Shown here: positions 53,622 through 63,804 of the stretch, piece by piece
How the letters are laid out: each line of letters starts with the position of its first letter
How positions within the stretch are numbered: position 1 is the stretch's first letter
Assembly (NCBI GenBank): GCA_030429345.1
Contig: JAUIFJ010000019.1
Span: 22,532-86,531, forward strand
DNA: 64,000 nt
Direction: 5' to 3'
DNA from: a bacterium
GTDB lineage: Bacteria; CAIWAD01
Translations under genes and position numbers: made by a program
Notes under the pieces: model-generated
The model's database searches: none
What the model was told of the DNA's origin: nothing
Seen by the model: the letters and a program-made list of their open reading frames with translations, nothing else

Positions 53622-56600
53622 ATGGGATTCCTGTCACTCGTCCTCAGCCTGTTGCCTTTCCTCTGCCTTCCCGCGAAGGCGGCACAATACTCCATCGGCC
53701 ACTGGGGCCTGCGGGACGGACTGCCCCAATCCCAGGTCAATGCCCTGCACCAGGACGAAGAGGGACTGCTGTGGGTTGCCACCATGGGAGGCCTGGCCCG
53801 CTTCGATGGCATCCTGTTCGAAGCCCTGGAGCAGGGACTTGCGCCTTCTCCTGTGACACGCATTCAATGCGACAGCCGTGGGCGAACCTGGTTCGCACAC
53901 TACGAAGGCGGCGTCAGCCTGCGCGACGAACTCGGCGTCCTGCGCGTGGTCCACGAAGGGGAGGGCGCGAGAGGCAGCCTGCTGACGGGCATCGTCGAAG
54001 GGCCGCGGGGCCGGATCTGGTTCGCAGGCGGCCGGGACAGTCTGCTCTACATCGAGGACGGCCGCCCGGATTGGCTGCCCTTGCCGGACGATCTCAATTA
54101 CAACCTCTGTTTCGATGCGGCCGGCGACCTGTGGCTGGCCAACCAGAACAGCTTTCAGCGCCTGCGCTATCGAAATGGATCCTATGAAACGGTGCCCCTG
54201 CCGCCCGCCCTGGAAGGCGAATTCCCCTACGACATTCTGCGAGCCCGCGATGGCTGGATCTGGCTCGCCGAAAGCTCAGCCGGACTGAGTCGCTTTCGCG
54301 TCGACGAAGACCAGCCGGACTCGCTCGCAGCACTCGAGCACTGTGCGGAACAAGGCCGGCTCAAGGACCTGAATGCCTGGCTTCTGCGCGAGGACGCGGC
54401 GGGGGGGATCTGGATCCTGACCCCCGATGAGGGCGCCTGCAAGGTCGAGCCCGGCGAAGGCCTGGCCGATGCGGACGTGTTTTCCCTGGGCCCCGCCGAG
54501 GGTCTTCCGGGATCCTATGTCAACGACCTGCTCCGGGATCGCGAAGGGAACATCTGGCTGGCCCTCGAGGGGCAGGGGATCGCCCGCTACCGCAACAACC
54601 ACGGCATGCTCTTCGGGGCCGGCGACGGACTCGACGACCGCATGATCTGGAGCGTCGGCGAGGATTCCCGCGGGAACCTGTGGGTCGGCGGGGAGAGCAA
54701 GGTCTTCCGCATGAAGGCGCACGCGAAGGGCCTGCAGCCCGGCCGCCGCTTCGACCTGGCGCCCTTCCTGCCCGCGCCGGTCTCCTTCTGCGAAGATCCC
54801 GCGGGCGGTTTCTGGATCACCCATGCCGAAAAAGGACTTCTGCGCTACGACGCCGAAACGGACAGCCTGCTGGACGCGCCCGCGCTGGCGGACACCCTGA
54901 AGGCGCTCTACCTGGGCGAAGGCGTCAGTCCGGCACCGGGCCGCTTCTGGATTGCCTGCCAATACGGCCTGGTCCACGCCGACCTCCAGGGCAAAAGCCT
55001 GCGTCTGTATACCATGGAAGACGGATTGTCCGCGCCCTCCGTCAGCACCCTTTTGCTACACAGCAATGGCGACCTGTGGATCGGCAGCAGCGCCGGCATC
55101 GACATCTACCGCGACGGTCGCTTCCACGCCTACAGTTTGTCTCACGACATTCCACGCCTGGACGTGACCTCGCTCGAGGAGCGCGTCGACGGCAGCGTGC
55201 TCTGCGCCACCAGCGGACAGGGACTTGCCCTTTGCGCGACGCAGGGCATCCGCCGCTACACGCGCGCTCAGGGCCTTTCCAGCGACATCCTCTACCTGGC
55301 GACCGAAGATTGCCACGGCACCACCTGGCTCGGCACTCCCAACGGCATCGACCGCCTGGACCTGCAGAGCGGACATGTGCGTCACATGGGAACGGCGGAG
55401 GGCTTCCCGGCCACGGAGACCAACGCCGGCGCCGCTTTCTGTGATTCCGAGGGCCGGTTGTGGATCGGCACCATCGAGGGCCTGGTGCGCCTGGATCCTG
55501 AGGCGGACACCCTCTCCACGGTGTCTCCCCTCGCGCAGATCCTGCAGCTGCGCGGAATGTACGACGAGATTCCCGCTCTACCCGGAGCCGAGTTGCCGCC
55601 GCGACGAAACTCCCTGCAGTTCGCCATTCGCGGCATCCACCTGAGCAATCCTGTCGCCCTGCGCTACCGCTACCGGCTGCTGGGGCTCGATCCGAGCTGG
55701 TCGCCGCTGACGGACGAGAACCGGATCCAGTTCACCCGGCTTCCGCCGGGAGCGTATACACTCGAGCTCCAGGCGCGCAGTCCTGAAGGACTCTGGAGCC
55801 GGGAAAGCGCCCGCTGGCCTTTCGTGATTCGTCCGACCTTCTGGCAGAATCCCTGGTGGCAGCTGCTGGCCCTGGCCCTGCTGGCCCTGGCCCTGCGCGC
55901 CGTCGCTCTCCGCCGGTCGCGATACCACGCCGAACAGCGGATGGAGCTGGAGCGAACCGTCGCCCAGCGTACGCGCGACCTGCAGGCGGAAAAGGAGCGC
56001 GCGCTGCTCGCCAATCGCCGGCTCGCGCAACAGAAGGAATGGATCCAGGGCATCTCCGAGCTGCGGCAGGACCTCTTCGAGAGCGAGGAGCTCGCCCCGA
56101 CGATCCAGAAGGCCCTCGGGCGGCTCGGCGAGATGATCGGCGCGTTTGCCGTGGCCGTATACAGCCGCAGCGGCGATGGCCTGCGCCTGCGTCATAGCTG
56201 GGCGAAGGAGGGCTTCCGCTGCGGCCTGGCGAAGAAGCCGGGCTTCCCCTTCGAGCCCTGGATCGAGGACCTGCGGCGCGGCGACCTGGTGCATCTGGGT
56301 CCGCGCGGCAGCACAGAGAAGAACCGCCCGTCGCTCTGCAGCGCGATGGAAAAGTCCCACTGCGCCCTGTACGACAGCCTGTCGATGGCCGGGGAAGGGG
56401 AATCGGAACCCTGCCAGGCCATCCTGCTGCCCGCGCACCGGGAGGATCAGCTGCAGTCGGTCGCCTGTTTCGTGCGAGCCCAGGGGACGGAAGAGGGCGA
56501 AGAGGCCTTCCAGCTGCTCTTCCAGCAGCTGGCGCAGAGCATCTACAGCGCCATCGAGCAGCGGAGGCGCTCGCAGCAGATCCGCCGGGCGCGCCGCGAG

Positions 56601-58148
56601 GCCGAACGCGGCACACAGGCCAAGAGCGAGTTCCTGGCCCGCATGAGCCACGAGATCCGCACGCCGATGAACGGCATCTGCGGCATGGTCGACCTGCTGC
56701 GTGATACAAAGCTGGACGGTGAACAGCTGACGCTGCTGCAGCACGTCCGCCAGTCGGCGGACAACCTGCTGGGCATCATCAATGACATCCTGGACTTTTC
56801 CCGCATCGAGGCCGATCGCCTGGAACTGGAACAGGCCGAGTTCGATCTGCGCTCCTGCATGGAACACGTCGTTGTCGTGCTTCGTCCCCTGGCGGAAGCC
56901 CGGGGCCTGCACTTCGACGGGAACTGTGATCCGGAACTCCCTCCCCTGATGATCGGCGATTCCATGCGCCTGCAGCAGGTCCTGACCAACCTTGCGGGCA
57001 ACGGCATCAAGTTCACCGACAGCGGCGAGGTCCAGCTGCTGGCACAGCTGCTGGAACAGTCGGACACGCAGGCGCGCGTTCGCATCGAGGTCCGTGATAC
57101 GGGGATCGGCATTCCCGCGGCCAAGCTCGACAGGCTGTTCCAGTCCTTCAGCCAGGTCGATGCCGGAACCACGAGACGCTACGGGGGCACAGGCCTGGGC
57201 CTTGCCATCTCGCAGCGCCTGGTCCAGGCCATGGGGGGCCGGATCCAGGTGCAGAGCGAAGAAGGCAAGGGAACCTGCTTCCACTTCGAACTGGAGTTCC
57301 CGATCCTGCAGCAGGGCTCCGACTCACAGTCGATCGACCTGAGCGGCCACCGCTGTCTGGTGATCGAACCCAGCCATCGCATCGAGAAATGGCTCTGCGA
57401 GCGCCTCGACCAGTGGGGCCTGGAAACCCGGCTGCCGACCCACCCCGTGGACGAGCAGGCGATCCGCGGCCTTTTGCACGAACTGGGCAGGGACCCGGTG
57501 GACCTGGTCCTGCTGGGGGAACTGGAGCCCGCCCTGGCCGAGGAACTGGAGCCCCTGCTGCGCGAAAAAAGCCGCGAAGGCCTGTTGAAGCTCTGCGCCG
57601 AAGGGGCGGAACCCGTGGATCCTTCCCGGAGCCTGCGCAAGCCTCTGCGCAGCCTTGAGCTGCAGCAGACCCTGCAACGACTGTTGGCACACGCGCCGGC
57701 GACACGAGAGCGGAGCGGCGGCATGGATGCGGCCGGGGATGGGGCGAGGGTCAGCGGACAGGGCGAAGCGGCCCGCCCTCGCATCCTGCTGGTCGAGGAC
57801 AATCCGACCAACAAACTGCTGGCGAGCAGGCTGCTGCAGAAACTGGGGCATGAGTGTGTGACAGCGGAAAACGGCCTGCAGGCCCTGGAACTCCTGACGC
57901 GTGAAGCCTACGATCTGGTGCTGATGGACTGCATGATGCCGGAAATGGACGGCTATACGGCCACCCGCCAGATCCGGCAGATCGAGCAGGGAGATCGTCA
58001 CACGCCGATCGTCGCCCTGACCGCCAACGCCATGCAGGGCGACCGCGAACGCTGCCTGGAGGCCGGCATGGACGACTACCTGAGCAAGCCGATCCGCCGC
58101 GAGCAGCTGCGAGACATGCTGGAGCGCTACCTGCAAAAGGCGGTGTAG
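53622..58148 (+). CDS. Hybrid two-component sensor kinase with propeller sensor
   Basis: This 1508-residue protein has a signal peptide ([18 protein letters not shown]). A periplasmic two-component propeller fills about residues 20-650 with repeated WVA/GL motifs ([31 protein letters not shown]). A Y_Y_Y domain at ~655-740 and a transmembrane helix near 745 follow, then a coiled coil, a GAF-like region (~815-980), HisKA (SHEIRTPMN, His near 1010), HATPase ([10 protein letters not shown]) and a final receiver ([19 protein letters not shown], Asp near 1436). A second receiver-like segment at ~1240-1360 lacks the acidic pocket. No DNA-binding domain, so output must use another protein. Polysaccharide sensing is the usual role of such propellers. 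Confidence 0.92.
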   Translation: MGFLSLVLSLLPFLCLPAKAAQYSIGHWGLRDGLPQSQVNALHQDEEGLLWVATMGGLARFDGILFEALEQGLAPSPVTRIQCDSRGRTWFAHYEGGVSLRDELGVLRVVHEGEGARGSLLTGIVEGPRGRIWFAGGRDSLLYIEDGRPDWLPLPDDLNYNLCFDAAGDLWLANQNSFQRLRYRNGSYETVPLPPALEGEFPYDILRARDGWIWLAESSAGLSRFRVDEDQPDSLAALEHCAEQGRLKDLNAWLLREDAAGGIWILTPDEGACKVEPGEGLADADVFSLGPAEGLPGSYVNDLLRDREGNIWLALEGQGIARYRNNHGMLFGAGDGLDDRMIWSVGEDSRGNLWVGGESKVFRMKAHAKGLQPGRRFDLAPFLPAPVSFCEDPAGGFWITHAEKGLLRYDAETDSLLDAPALADTLKALYLGEGVSPAPGRFWIACQYGLVHADLQGKSLRLYTMEDGLSAPSVSTLLLHSNGDLWIGSSAGIDIYRDGRFHAYSLSHDIPRLDVTSLEERVDGSVLCATSGQGLALCATQGIRRYTRAQGLSSDILYLATEDCHGTTWLGTPNGIDRLDLQSGHVRHMGTAEGFPATETNAGAAFCDSEGRLWIGTIEGLVRLDPEADTLSTVSPLAQILQLRGMYDEIPALPGAELPPRRNSLQFAIRGIHLSNPVALRYRYRLLGLDPSWSPLTDENRIQFTRLPPGAYTLELQARSPEGLWSRESARWPFVIRPTFWQNPWWQLLALALLALALRAVALRRSRYHAEQRMELERTVAQRTRDLQAEKERALLANRRLAQQKEWIQGISELRQDLFESEELAPTIQKALGRLGEMIGAFAVAVYSRSGDGLRLRHSWAKEGFRCGLAKKPGFPFEPWIEDLRRGDLVHLGPRGSTEKNRPSLCSAMEKSHCALYDSLSMAGEGESEPCQAILLPAHREDQLQSVACFVRAQGTEEGEEAFQLLFQQLAQSIYSAIEQRRRSQQIRRARREAERGTQAKSEFLARMSHEIRTPMNGICGMVDLLRDTKLDGEQLTLLQHVRQSADNLLGIINDILDFSRIEADRLELEQAEFDLRSCMEHVVVVLRPLAEARGLHFDGNCDPELPPLMIGDSMRLQQVLTNLAGNGIKFTDSGEVQLLAQLLEQSDTQARVRIEVRDTGIGIPAAKLDRLFQSFSQVDAGTTRRYGGTGLGLAISQRLVQAMGGRIQVQSEEGKGTCFHFELEFPILQQGSDSQSIDLSGHRCLVIEPSHRIEKWLCERLDQWGLETRLPTHPVDEQAIRGLLHELGRDPVDLVLLGELEPALAEELEPLLREKSREGLLKLCAEGAEPVDPSRSLRKPLRSLELQQTLQRLLAHAPATRERSGGMDAAGDGARVSGQGEAARPRILLVEDNPTNKLLASRLLQKLGHECVTAENGLQALELLTREAYDLVLMDCMMPEMDGYTATRQIRQIEQGDRHTPIVALTANAMQGDRERCLEAGMDDYLSKPIRREQLRDMLERYLQKAV

Positions 58149-58435
58149 GACGGAACCACCCAGTGGATTTCGCCGTGGGACGGAAGTCGCTGCTGGCTGT
58201 TCCACGCTGCGGGCTGGCGGCCGCAGCTACCCCTGGTGCGCCCTGCGGGCTTGGGGATCCTCAGGGGCTGCCACTGCAGGATTGTAGTACACTTGTCTCC
58301 CCACGAACCCCCACGAAGACTTGACATCACGGCGAATGCCGCAGCAGCTGCAACACAGTTGCCTAATCCAATCCCTCACACGACACACATTGCCTTTCAT
58401 ACTTCATACTTCATTCTTCTCCCCAAAAACCAAAA

Positions 58436-58464
58436 AGCCCCCGGCCGCATTGCAGCCGGGGGCT
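58436..58464 (-). terminator. dnaK terminator
   Basis: On the minus strand AGCCCCCGGC and GCCGGGGGCT (58464-58455 and 58445-58436) form a 10-bp stem around TGCAATGCG, followed by TTTTTGG. It lies 33 bases past the dnaK stop. The rest of the gap 58149-58496 contains CTTCATACTTCATACTTC-type low-complexity sequence and no gene. Confidence 0.85.
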
Positions 58465-58496
58465 CTTGTCTCTCGAACCGATGGAAGGAGCGTCGC

Positions 58497-60440
58497 CTAG
58501 TCCTTCTTCTTGTCCTCGTCGACGACCTCGAAGTCGGCGTCGACCGCGCCCTCTCCCTTGTCGCCGTCCTGCTGGCTTCCGCCAGTGGGGTCGCCCTGGG
58601 CGCCGCCCATGTCGGGGCCGGGCTGGCCCTGCTGCTGGGACTGCTGGTACATGGCCTGGCTGACCGTGCTCCAGATCTGGTCCAAGGCATCCGATGCGCT
58701 CTTGATCTCGTCCAGGTTCTCGCCCTTCAGGGCCTCCTCGACGCGGCCGCAGGCGGCCTCGAGCTTGCCGCGATCCTCTTCGCCGATCTGCTCCTTCAGC
58801 TCCTCCAGCTGCTTCTTCGTCTGGAAGACCTTGGCGTCGGCGCTGTTGCGGATCTCGACCTGCTCCTTGCGCTTGGCGTCGGCCTCGGCGTTCTCCTCCG
58901 CCTCGCGCTTCATGCGCTCGACCTCGTCGTCGGAAAGGCCCGAATTGGCCGTGATACGGATCGACTGCTCCTTGTTCGTCGCCTTGTCCTTGGCCTTGAC
59001 GGACAGGATGCCGTTGGCGTCGATGTCGAAGGTCACCTCGATCTGCGGCACGCCGCGCGGCGCGGGCGGAATGCCGTCCAGCTGGAAGCGGCCGATGGTC
59101 TTGTTGTCGCCGGCCATGGGACGCTCGCCCTGCAGCACGTGGATATCCACGGTGGGCTGGTTGTCGGCGGCGGTCGAGAAGACCTGGCTCTTGCTGGTCG
59201 GAATCGTCGTATTGCGCTCGATCAGCGCCGTCATCACGCCGCCCATGGTCTCGATGCCCAGGCTCAGCGGTGTGACATCCAGCAGCACCATCTCCTTGTC
59301 GCCCATCTCGCCGCCAAGGATGCCGGCCTGGATCGCCGCGCCCATGGCGACGACCTCGTCCGGATTCACGCCGCGGTGCAGTTCCTTGCCGAAGAACTTC
59401 TTGACGGCTTCCTGCACGGCCGGCACGCGCGTCGAACCGCCGACAAGAATGATCTCGTCGATCTGGCTCGCGCTCTTGCCGCTGTCCTGCAGAGCCTTGC
59501 GGCAGGGTTCGATGCTGCGGCGGATCAGGTCGTCGATCAACTGCTCGAACCTGGCGCGGCTGATCGTCAGGTCCAGGTGCTTCGGCCCTTCGGCGGTCGC
59601 CGTGATGAAGGGCAGGTTGACATGGGTCTCCATGCTGCTGGAGAGTTCCATCTTGGCCTTTTCCGCGGCTTCCTTGAGGCGCTGCAGGGCCATGGGATCC
59701 TTGCGCAGGTCGACACCTTCGGCCTTGTGGAACTCGTCGGCCAGGTGATCGATCAGGCGCTGGTCGAAATCGTCGCCGCCCAGGTGTGTATCACCACTTG
59801 TGGCAAGCACCTCGAAGGTGCCGTCGGCGATCTCGAGAATCGAGATGTCGAAGGTGCCGCCGCCCAGGTCGTATACGGCGACCACTTCCTCGCCTTCCTT
59901 CTCCAGGCCATAGGCCATGGCGGCAGCCGTCGGCTCGTTGACGATGCGCATCACCTCGAGGCCCGCGATCTCGCCGGCTTCCTTGGTCGCATGACGCTGG
60001 CTGTCGTTGAAGTATGCCGGCACGGTGATCACGGCCTGTGTCACCTTCTCGCCCAGGTATTCCTCGGCGGATTGCTTCAGCTTCTGCAGGACCATGGCGC
60101 TGATCTCCGGCGGAGCGTAGTCCTTGCCGCCGATCTTGATGCGCGCCACGCCGCCGCTGCCGCTGGTGACCTCGTAGGGGACTTCGTTGATCTCGTTGCC
60201 GACTTCGTTGAACTGACGTCCCATGAAGCGCTTGACGCTGAAGACCGTGTTCTGGGGATTGGTGACGGCCTGGCGCTTGGCGGGGCTGCCGACGAGGCGC
60301 TCGCCGTCCTTCTTGAAGGCGACCACGGAGGGAGTCGTGCGTCCGCCTTCGCTGTTGGCGATGACCGTGGGCTCGCCGCCCTCGATCACGGAAACGCAAC
60401 TGTTGGTGGTGCCCAGGTCGATGCCGATGATCTTGCCCAT
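58497..60440 (-). CDS. dnaK: Chaperone DnaK (Hsp70)
   Basis: This 647-residue Hsp70 has the opening [20 protein letters not shown], the nucleotide-binding blocks [15 protein letters not shown] and [14 protein letters not shown], and a substrate-binding domain with [15 protein letters not shown]. The lid is lysine- and glutamate-rich and ends in an acidic tail ([10 protein letters not shown]). It folds clients with ATP and supplies ClpB. The start has AGGAGAG nine bases upstream. No dnaJ or grpE is adjacent. It is transcribed alone, away from nirK. Confidence 0.98.
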   Translation of the reverse strand: MGKIIGIDLGTTNSCVSVIEGGEPTVIANSEGGRTTPSVVAFKKDGERLVGSPAKRQAVTNPQNTVFSVKRFMGRQFNEVGNEINEVPYEVTSGSGGVARIKIGGKDYAPPEISAMVLQKLKQSAEEYLGEKVTQAVITVPAYFNDSQRHATKEAGEIAGLEVMRIVNEPTAAAMAYGLEKEGEEVVAVYDLGGGTFDISILEIADGTFEVLATSGDTHLGGDDFDQRLIDHLADEFHKAEGVDLRKDPMALQRLKEAAEKAKMELSSSMETHVNLPFITATAEGPKHLDLTISRARFEQLIDDLIRRSIEPCRKALQDSGKSASQIDEIILVGGSTRVPAVQEAVKKFFGKELHRGVNPDEVVAMGAAIQAGILGGEMGDKEMVLLDVTPLSLGIETMGGVMTALIERNTTIPTSKSQVFSTAADNQPTVDIHVLQGERPMAGDNKTIGRFQLDGIPPAPRGVPQIEVTFDIDANGILSVKAKDKATNKEQSIRITANSGLSDDEVERMKREAEENAEADAKRKEQVEIRNSADAKVFQTKKQLEELKEQIGEEDRGKLEAACGRVEEALKGENLDEIKSASDALDQIWSTVSQAMYQQSQQQGQPGPDMGGAQGDPTGGSQQDGDKGEGAVDADFEVVDEDKKKD

Positions 60441-60494
60441 GCTGTACTCTCCTGTCTATTTCGTTTTGATTGTTTCGAGTCTGCCCTCCGTCAG

Positions 60495-60509
60495 GCAAGG
60501 TCTGTGCCA
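60495..60509 (-). promoter_or_regulatory. Sigma-54-type -24/-12 promoter for dnaK
   Basis: The minus strand reads TGGCACAGACCTTGC, an exact match to TGGCAC-N5-TTGC with the correct spacing. It would start transcription about 45 bases before the dnaK ATG (60440). No CIRCE element was found in the gap, which would otherwise be expected if HrcA controlled dnaK. Confidence 0.5.
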
Positions 60510-60667
60510 GTTTGAGTCAGATCTGTATCCATATATTTATACATGCTTTAGAGAACGCAACTATTCAACAGGGTTCTTTCCGACAAATTGATCTGCCGAA
60601 TTGATGCCACAATGGCAGTAGCTGTTCCGAGGGCTGGCGGAGTCTGTCGGGTGTTGTGGCAGGATTT

Positions 60668-60689
60668 AATTGGATGTTTGCATCCAATT
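60668..60689. promoter_or_regulatory. Perfect inverted repeat upstream of nirK
   Basis: AATTGGATG and CATCCAATT flank TTTG, a perfect 9-bp inverted repeat 126 bp before the nirK ATG, in the nirK-dnaK divergent gap (60441-60814). The inner core TGGAT-N6-ATCCA has Crp-like spacing, though the half-site differs from the FNR consensus. It is a candidate operator for nirK. Confidence 0.45.
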
Positions 60690-60814
60690 CATTGCATTTG
60701 CGTCGTGAGCGGCCGGACTTCCGGCACAAAACCGTACGAGCCGTTCTTCGCGTTTCCTGTGGCCGGTCTTTGCGCTGGCGTTCGGGCAAACTCGTTTCAT
60801 CAGGAGAATTGACC

Positions 60815-62266
60815 ATGTTTCGACACCGCCTTGCCCTTTGCCTGTTCCCCCTCCTTCTGCTGCTGTCCTGCGCGAAGGAATCGCAAGATCTGCCCGACTG
60901 GACCTCATCCGAAAGCGCTTCTGTCGAGCCCCAGGGAGAGGAAACCGCCATCCTGACCCATGCTCCGGAAGTGCCACCGCCCATCCAGCGTTCTCACCCG
61001 AGCCATGTGCGCGTGGACCTGGAAGTGCGCGAAGAGGTCGGCCTGCTGGCGGACGGAGTCGAGTATACCTTCTGGACCTTCGGCGGCACGGTGCCCGGGC
61101 CCTTCATCCGCGTGAGACAGCACGATGTGGTCGAGTTCCACCTGAGCAACCATCCCGACAACAAGATGCCGCACAACATCGACCTGCACGCGGTCACCGG
61201 ACCCGGCGGCGGAGCGACCTCCTCTTTCGCCGCTCCCGGCAAGAGCGCCCAGTTCTCCTTCACCGCGCTCAATCCCGGCCTCTTCGTGTATCACTGCGCC
61301 ACGGCGCCGGTCGGCATGCACATCGCCAACGGCATGTACGGCCTGATCCTCGTCGAGCCTCCCCAGGGCCTGCCACCCGTGGACCGCGAGTACTACGTGA
61401 TGCAAAGCGAATTCTACACGGCCGGCGCCTTCGGGGAGAGCGGGCTGCAGCCCTTCGACATGGCCAAGGCCCTGAGCGAGAATCCGGACTACGTGGTCTT
61501 CAACGGCTCCGTGGGCGCGCTGGCGGAAGACCGGGCCCTGCAGGCCCGCACCGGGGAGCGCGTGCGCCTTTTCGTCGGCAACGGCGGCCCCAACCTGGTC
61601 AGCTCCTTCCACGTGATCGGCGAGATCTTCGACATTGTACACAGCGAGGGCGGCACCTATCCCAACCAGCGCGACGTGCAGACTACGCTGATTCCCGCCG
61701 GCGGTTCCGCGACGGTGGAGTTCAAGGTCGACGTGCCCGGCACCTTCCTGCTGGTCGATCACTCGATTTTCCGCGCCTTCAACAAAGGCGCACTGGGCAT
61801 GTTGAAGGTCGAAGGCGACGAGGACGAGGCGATCTATTCGGGCCTGCAGGCCGAAGGCGTGTACCTGTCCGAAGGGAGCGCGATCCAACACATCAGCGAA
61901 GAAGAGAACAGTGAATCGGCAGCGCCTCGCACCCTGAGCAAGGCCCAGCGCATCGAGGAAGGCAAGCGTCTCTACACGCAGAACTGCGCCGCCTGTCATC
62001 AGCTGGATGGCAAAGGCATTCCCGGCGCCTTCCCGCCGCTGGCGGGTTCCGACTACCTGCTGGAGGACCCGACCCGTGGCATCCACGCGATTCTCGAGGG
62101 GCTGGAAGGGCCGCTGACCGTGAATGGGCAGCTCTACAACAGCGTCATGCCGGCCATGCAGCTCAACGATGAGGAAGTCGCCAGCGTGTTGACCTATGTG
62201 CTCAATTCCTGGGGCAACGAGGGTGGCGAAGTATCGCCGCAACAGGTAGCCGGGATCCGCAAATGA
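60815..62266 (+). CDS. nirK: Copper nitrite reductase fused to cytochrome c
   Basis: NirK reduces nitrite to nitric oxide. The 483-residue protein is a lipoprotein (LLLLLSC, cysteine 19). Its copper ligands follow the AniA-type class: PHNIDLH (type 1 and type 2 histidines), [15 protein letters not shown] (H160/C161, H169, M) and SSFHVIGE (type 2). A C-terminal cytochrome c domain (CAACHQ near residue 390, SVMPAMQ axial methionine) should pass electrons to the type 1 copper. ATG 60815 has AGGAG eight bases upstream, which decides it over upstream starts. It overlaps the next gene by 4 bp. Confidence 0.94.
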   Translation: MFRHRLALCLFPLLLLLSCAKESQDLPDWTSSESASVEPQGEETAILTHAPEVPPPIQRSHPSHVRVDLEVREEVGLLADGVEYTFWTFGGTVPGPFIRVRQHDVVEFHLSNHPDNKMPHNIDLHAVTGPGGGATSSFAAPGKSAQFSFTALNPGLFVYHCATAPVGMHIANGMYGLILVEPPQGLPPVDREYYVMQSEFYTAGAFGESGLQPFDMAKALSENPDYVVFNGSVGALAEDRALQARTGERVRLFVGNGGPNLVSSFHVIGEIFDIVHSEGGTYPNQRDVQTTLIPAGGSATVEFKVDVPGTFLLVDHSIFRAFNKGALGMLKVEGDEDEAIYSGLQAEGVYLSEGSAIQHISEEENSESAAPRTLSKAQRIEEGKRLYTQNCAACHQLDGKGIPGAFPPLAGSDYLLEDPTRGIHAILEGLEGPLTVNGQLYNSVMPAMQLNDEEVASVLTYVLNSWGNEGGEVSPQQVAGIRK

Positions 62267-63060
62267 GGCTCGTGGGTGCGACAGCCCTTTGTCTGTTGTT
62301 CACGGCCATGCAGGCATCTGCTGGCGGGGCGCAGCTGCGCGCCCTGCCGGGCGGATCCTTTCTGCCGCTCTACGCCGCGCCCGGTGACACACTCGAAGTC
62401 GTGCTTGCGCCCTTCCGGCTCGCCGAACACGCCGTCACCAACGCGGAGTACCTGGACTTCGTGACCGCCCGCCCCGAGTGGCGCCGTTCGAATGTCTCAC
62501 CGCTCTTCGCCGACGAGAACTACCTGCGGCACTGGCGAACGGACCTGGATCCAGGGGACACCCTGCGGGCCCCGCTGGACAGTCCCGTATGCTATGTGTC
62601 GTGGTTCGCCGCCCGGGCCTACGCGGCCTGGCGTGGTGGCCGTCTGCCCGGCACCGCGGAATGGGAGTACGCCGCTGGCTCCGGCACCGGAAGGGCCGAC
62701 CCGGAGCTCCGGCAGCGAATCCTCGACTGGTACGCCAAGCCGTCCCGGCACCCCCTGCCACCCGTCCGGTCGACCTTCGAGACCGATGACGGCATCTGGG
62801 ATCTGCACGGCCTGGTCTGGGAATGGGTCGAGGACTTCAATTCGGCTCTCGTCACCGGCGAGTCTCGTGCCGACAGCGACCTGGACCGCAAGCTCTTCTG
62901 CGCCGGCGGCGCCGTCAGCGCCACGGACCTCAACGACTATGCGGCCTTCATGCGCTATGCCTTTCGCAGCAGCCTCGGGGGGCGCGACTGCATCGCCAGC
63001 CTCGGCTTCCGCTGCGCCGCCGACACTGTGATCCATCCCCTCAAGGAGCCCCGCCCATGA
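62263..63060 (+). CDS. nirV: NirV-like protein (formylglycine-generating enzyme fold)
   Basis: This 265-residue secreted protein has a signal peptide ([13 protein letters not shown]) and an FGE-sulfatase/SUMF1 fold ([58 protein letters not shown], final GFRCA). The paired active-site cysteines of true formylglycine-generating enzymes are missing; that segment reads [23 protein letters not shown]. Proteins of this type, called NirV, lie next to nirK in other bacteria. I expect a role in NirK maturation or activity rather than sulfatase activation. It is coupled by 4 bp to both neighbours. Confidence 0.82.
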   Translation: MRLVGATALCLLFTAMQASAGGAQLRALPGGSFLPLYAAPGDTLEVVLAPFRLAEHAVTNAEYLDFVTARPEWRRSNVSPLFADENYLRHWRTDLDPGDTLRAPLDSPVCYVSWFAARAYAAWRGGRLPGTAEWEYAAGSGTGRADPELRQRILDWYAKPSRHPLPPVRSTFETDDGIWDLHGLVWEWVEDFNSALVTGESRADSDLDRKLFCAGGAVSATDLNDYAAFMRYAFRSSLGGRDCIASLGFRCAADTVIHPLKEPRP

Positions 63061-63716
63061 AATTGCGCCTCTGCCTGATCCTACTGCTGGCATGGACCGG
63101 AGTCACGCTGGCCGGCGACGCTCTTCCCGCCAAGGCGGCCTGCTGCGCCCAGACAGCTTCCCCCGACGGGGCGGAAAAAGTTCTTCCTGCAGAATCCATC
63201 TACCAGCTGGAGTCCGACTGGCTGGATGCACAGGGTGTGTCACGACGCCTGTCCGACTTCGCCGGACCGGTCCAGGTGCTTGCGATGTTCTTCACGCGTT
63301 GCGAGTACGCCTGCCCGCGCATCCTGGCCGAACTGAACACGCTGGCAGACGACCTGCGGCCGGATGAGCAGGTCGAGTTCCTGCTGGTCAGTTTCGATAG
63401 CGAGAAGGACACACCGGAAAGCCTGGCCACCTTCGCCCGCGAACAGGGTCTGGCTCCCGAACGCTGGCAGCTGCTGCACGGAACCGCCGAAGCGGTCCGC
63501 GAGCTTTCCGTCGTGCTGGATGTGGCTTACACGCGCCTTCCCGACGGCATGTACTCCCACGCCAGCGTGATCCATGTGCTAGATGGGCAAGGCCGGGTCC
63601 TCTACCAGAAGCAGGGGCTGGGCGGTGAACTCGACGAGTGCAAAGAGGTCATCCACGCCACCGCCGAAAAGAACAGGCACTCCGAAGCCCGCTGGAAAGA
63701 ACCCGGTTCAAAGTGA
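63057..63716 (+). CDS. SCO1/SenC-family copper protein
   Basis: This 219-residue exported thioredoxin-fold protein has a signal peptide (LRLCLILLLAWTGVTLA), the copper-binding cysteines CEYACPR (C82, C86) and the conserved histidine in MYSHASVIHV (H168). SCO proteins move copper or thiol reductant to copper enzymes; here the likely client is NirK, in whose operon it sits (4-bp overlap with nirV). The open frame starting at 62823 is a longer shadow of this gene; ATG 63057 gives the signal peptide. Confidence 0.9.
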   Translation: MKLRLCLILLLAWTGVTLAGDALPAKAACCAQTASPDGAEKVLPAESIYQLESDWLDAQGVSRRLSDFAGPVQVLAMFFTRCEYACPRILAELNTLADDLRPDEQVEFLLVSFDSEKDTPESLATFAREQGLAPERWQLLHGTAEAVRELSVVLDVAYTRLPDGMYSHASVIHVLDGQGRVLYQKQGLGGELDECKEVIHATAEKNRHSEARWKEPGSK

Positions 63717-63752
63717 TCCCCCCCGCGAGCCGCCCCCGGGCTACTCGCAAGG

Positions 63753-63781
63753 AAGCCCCCTGCATCGCCTGCAGGGGGCTT
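63753..63781. terminator. Terminator of the nirK operon
   Basis: AAGCCCCCTGCA and TGCAGGGGGCTT form a 12-bp stem with a five-base loop 36 bases past the SCO stop, followed by CGTGTTT on the plus strand. It also reads AA-rich on the other side, so it may work for the convergent gene at 63805. Confidence 0.8.
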
Positions 63782-63804
63782 CGTGTTTCCAGGATCGATG
63801 AGCT

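Noticed and set aside
58400-58425. CTTCATACTTCATACTTC repeat before the dnaK terminator
   Set aside because: Three short copies only, no structure or context to support a function.
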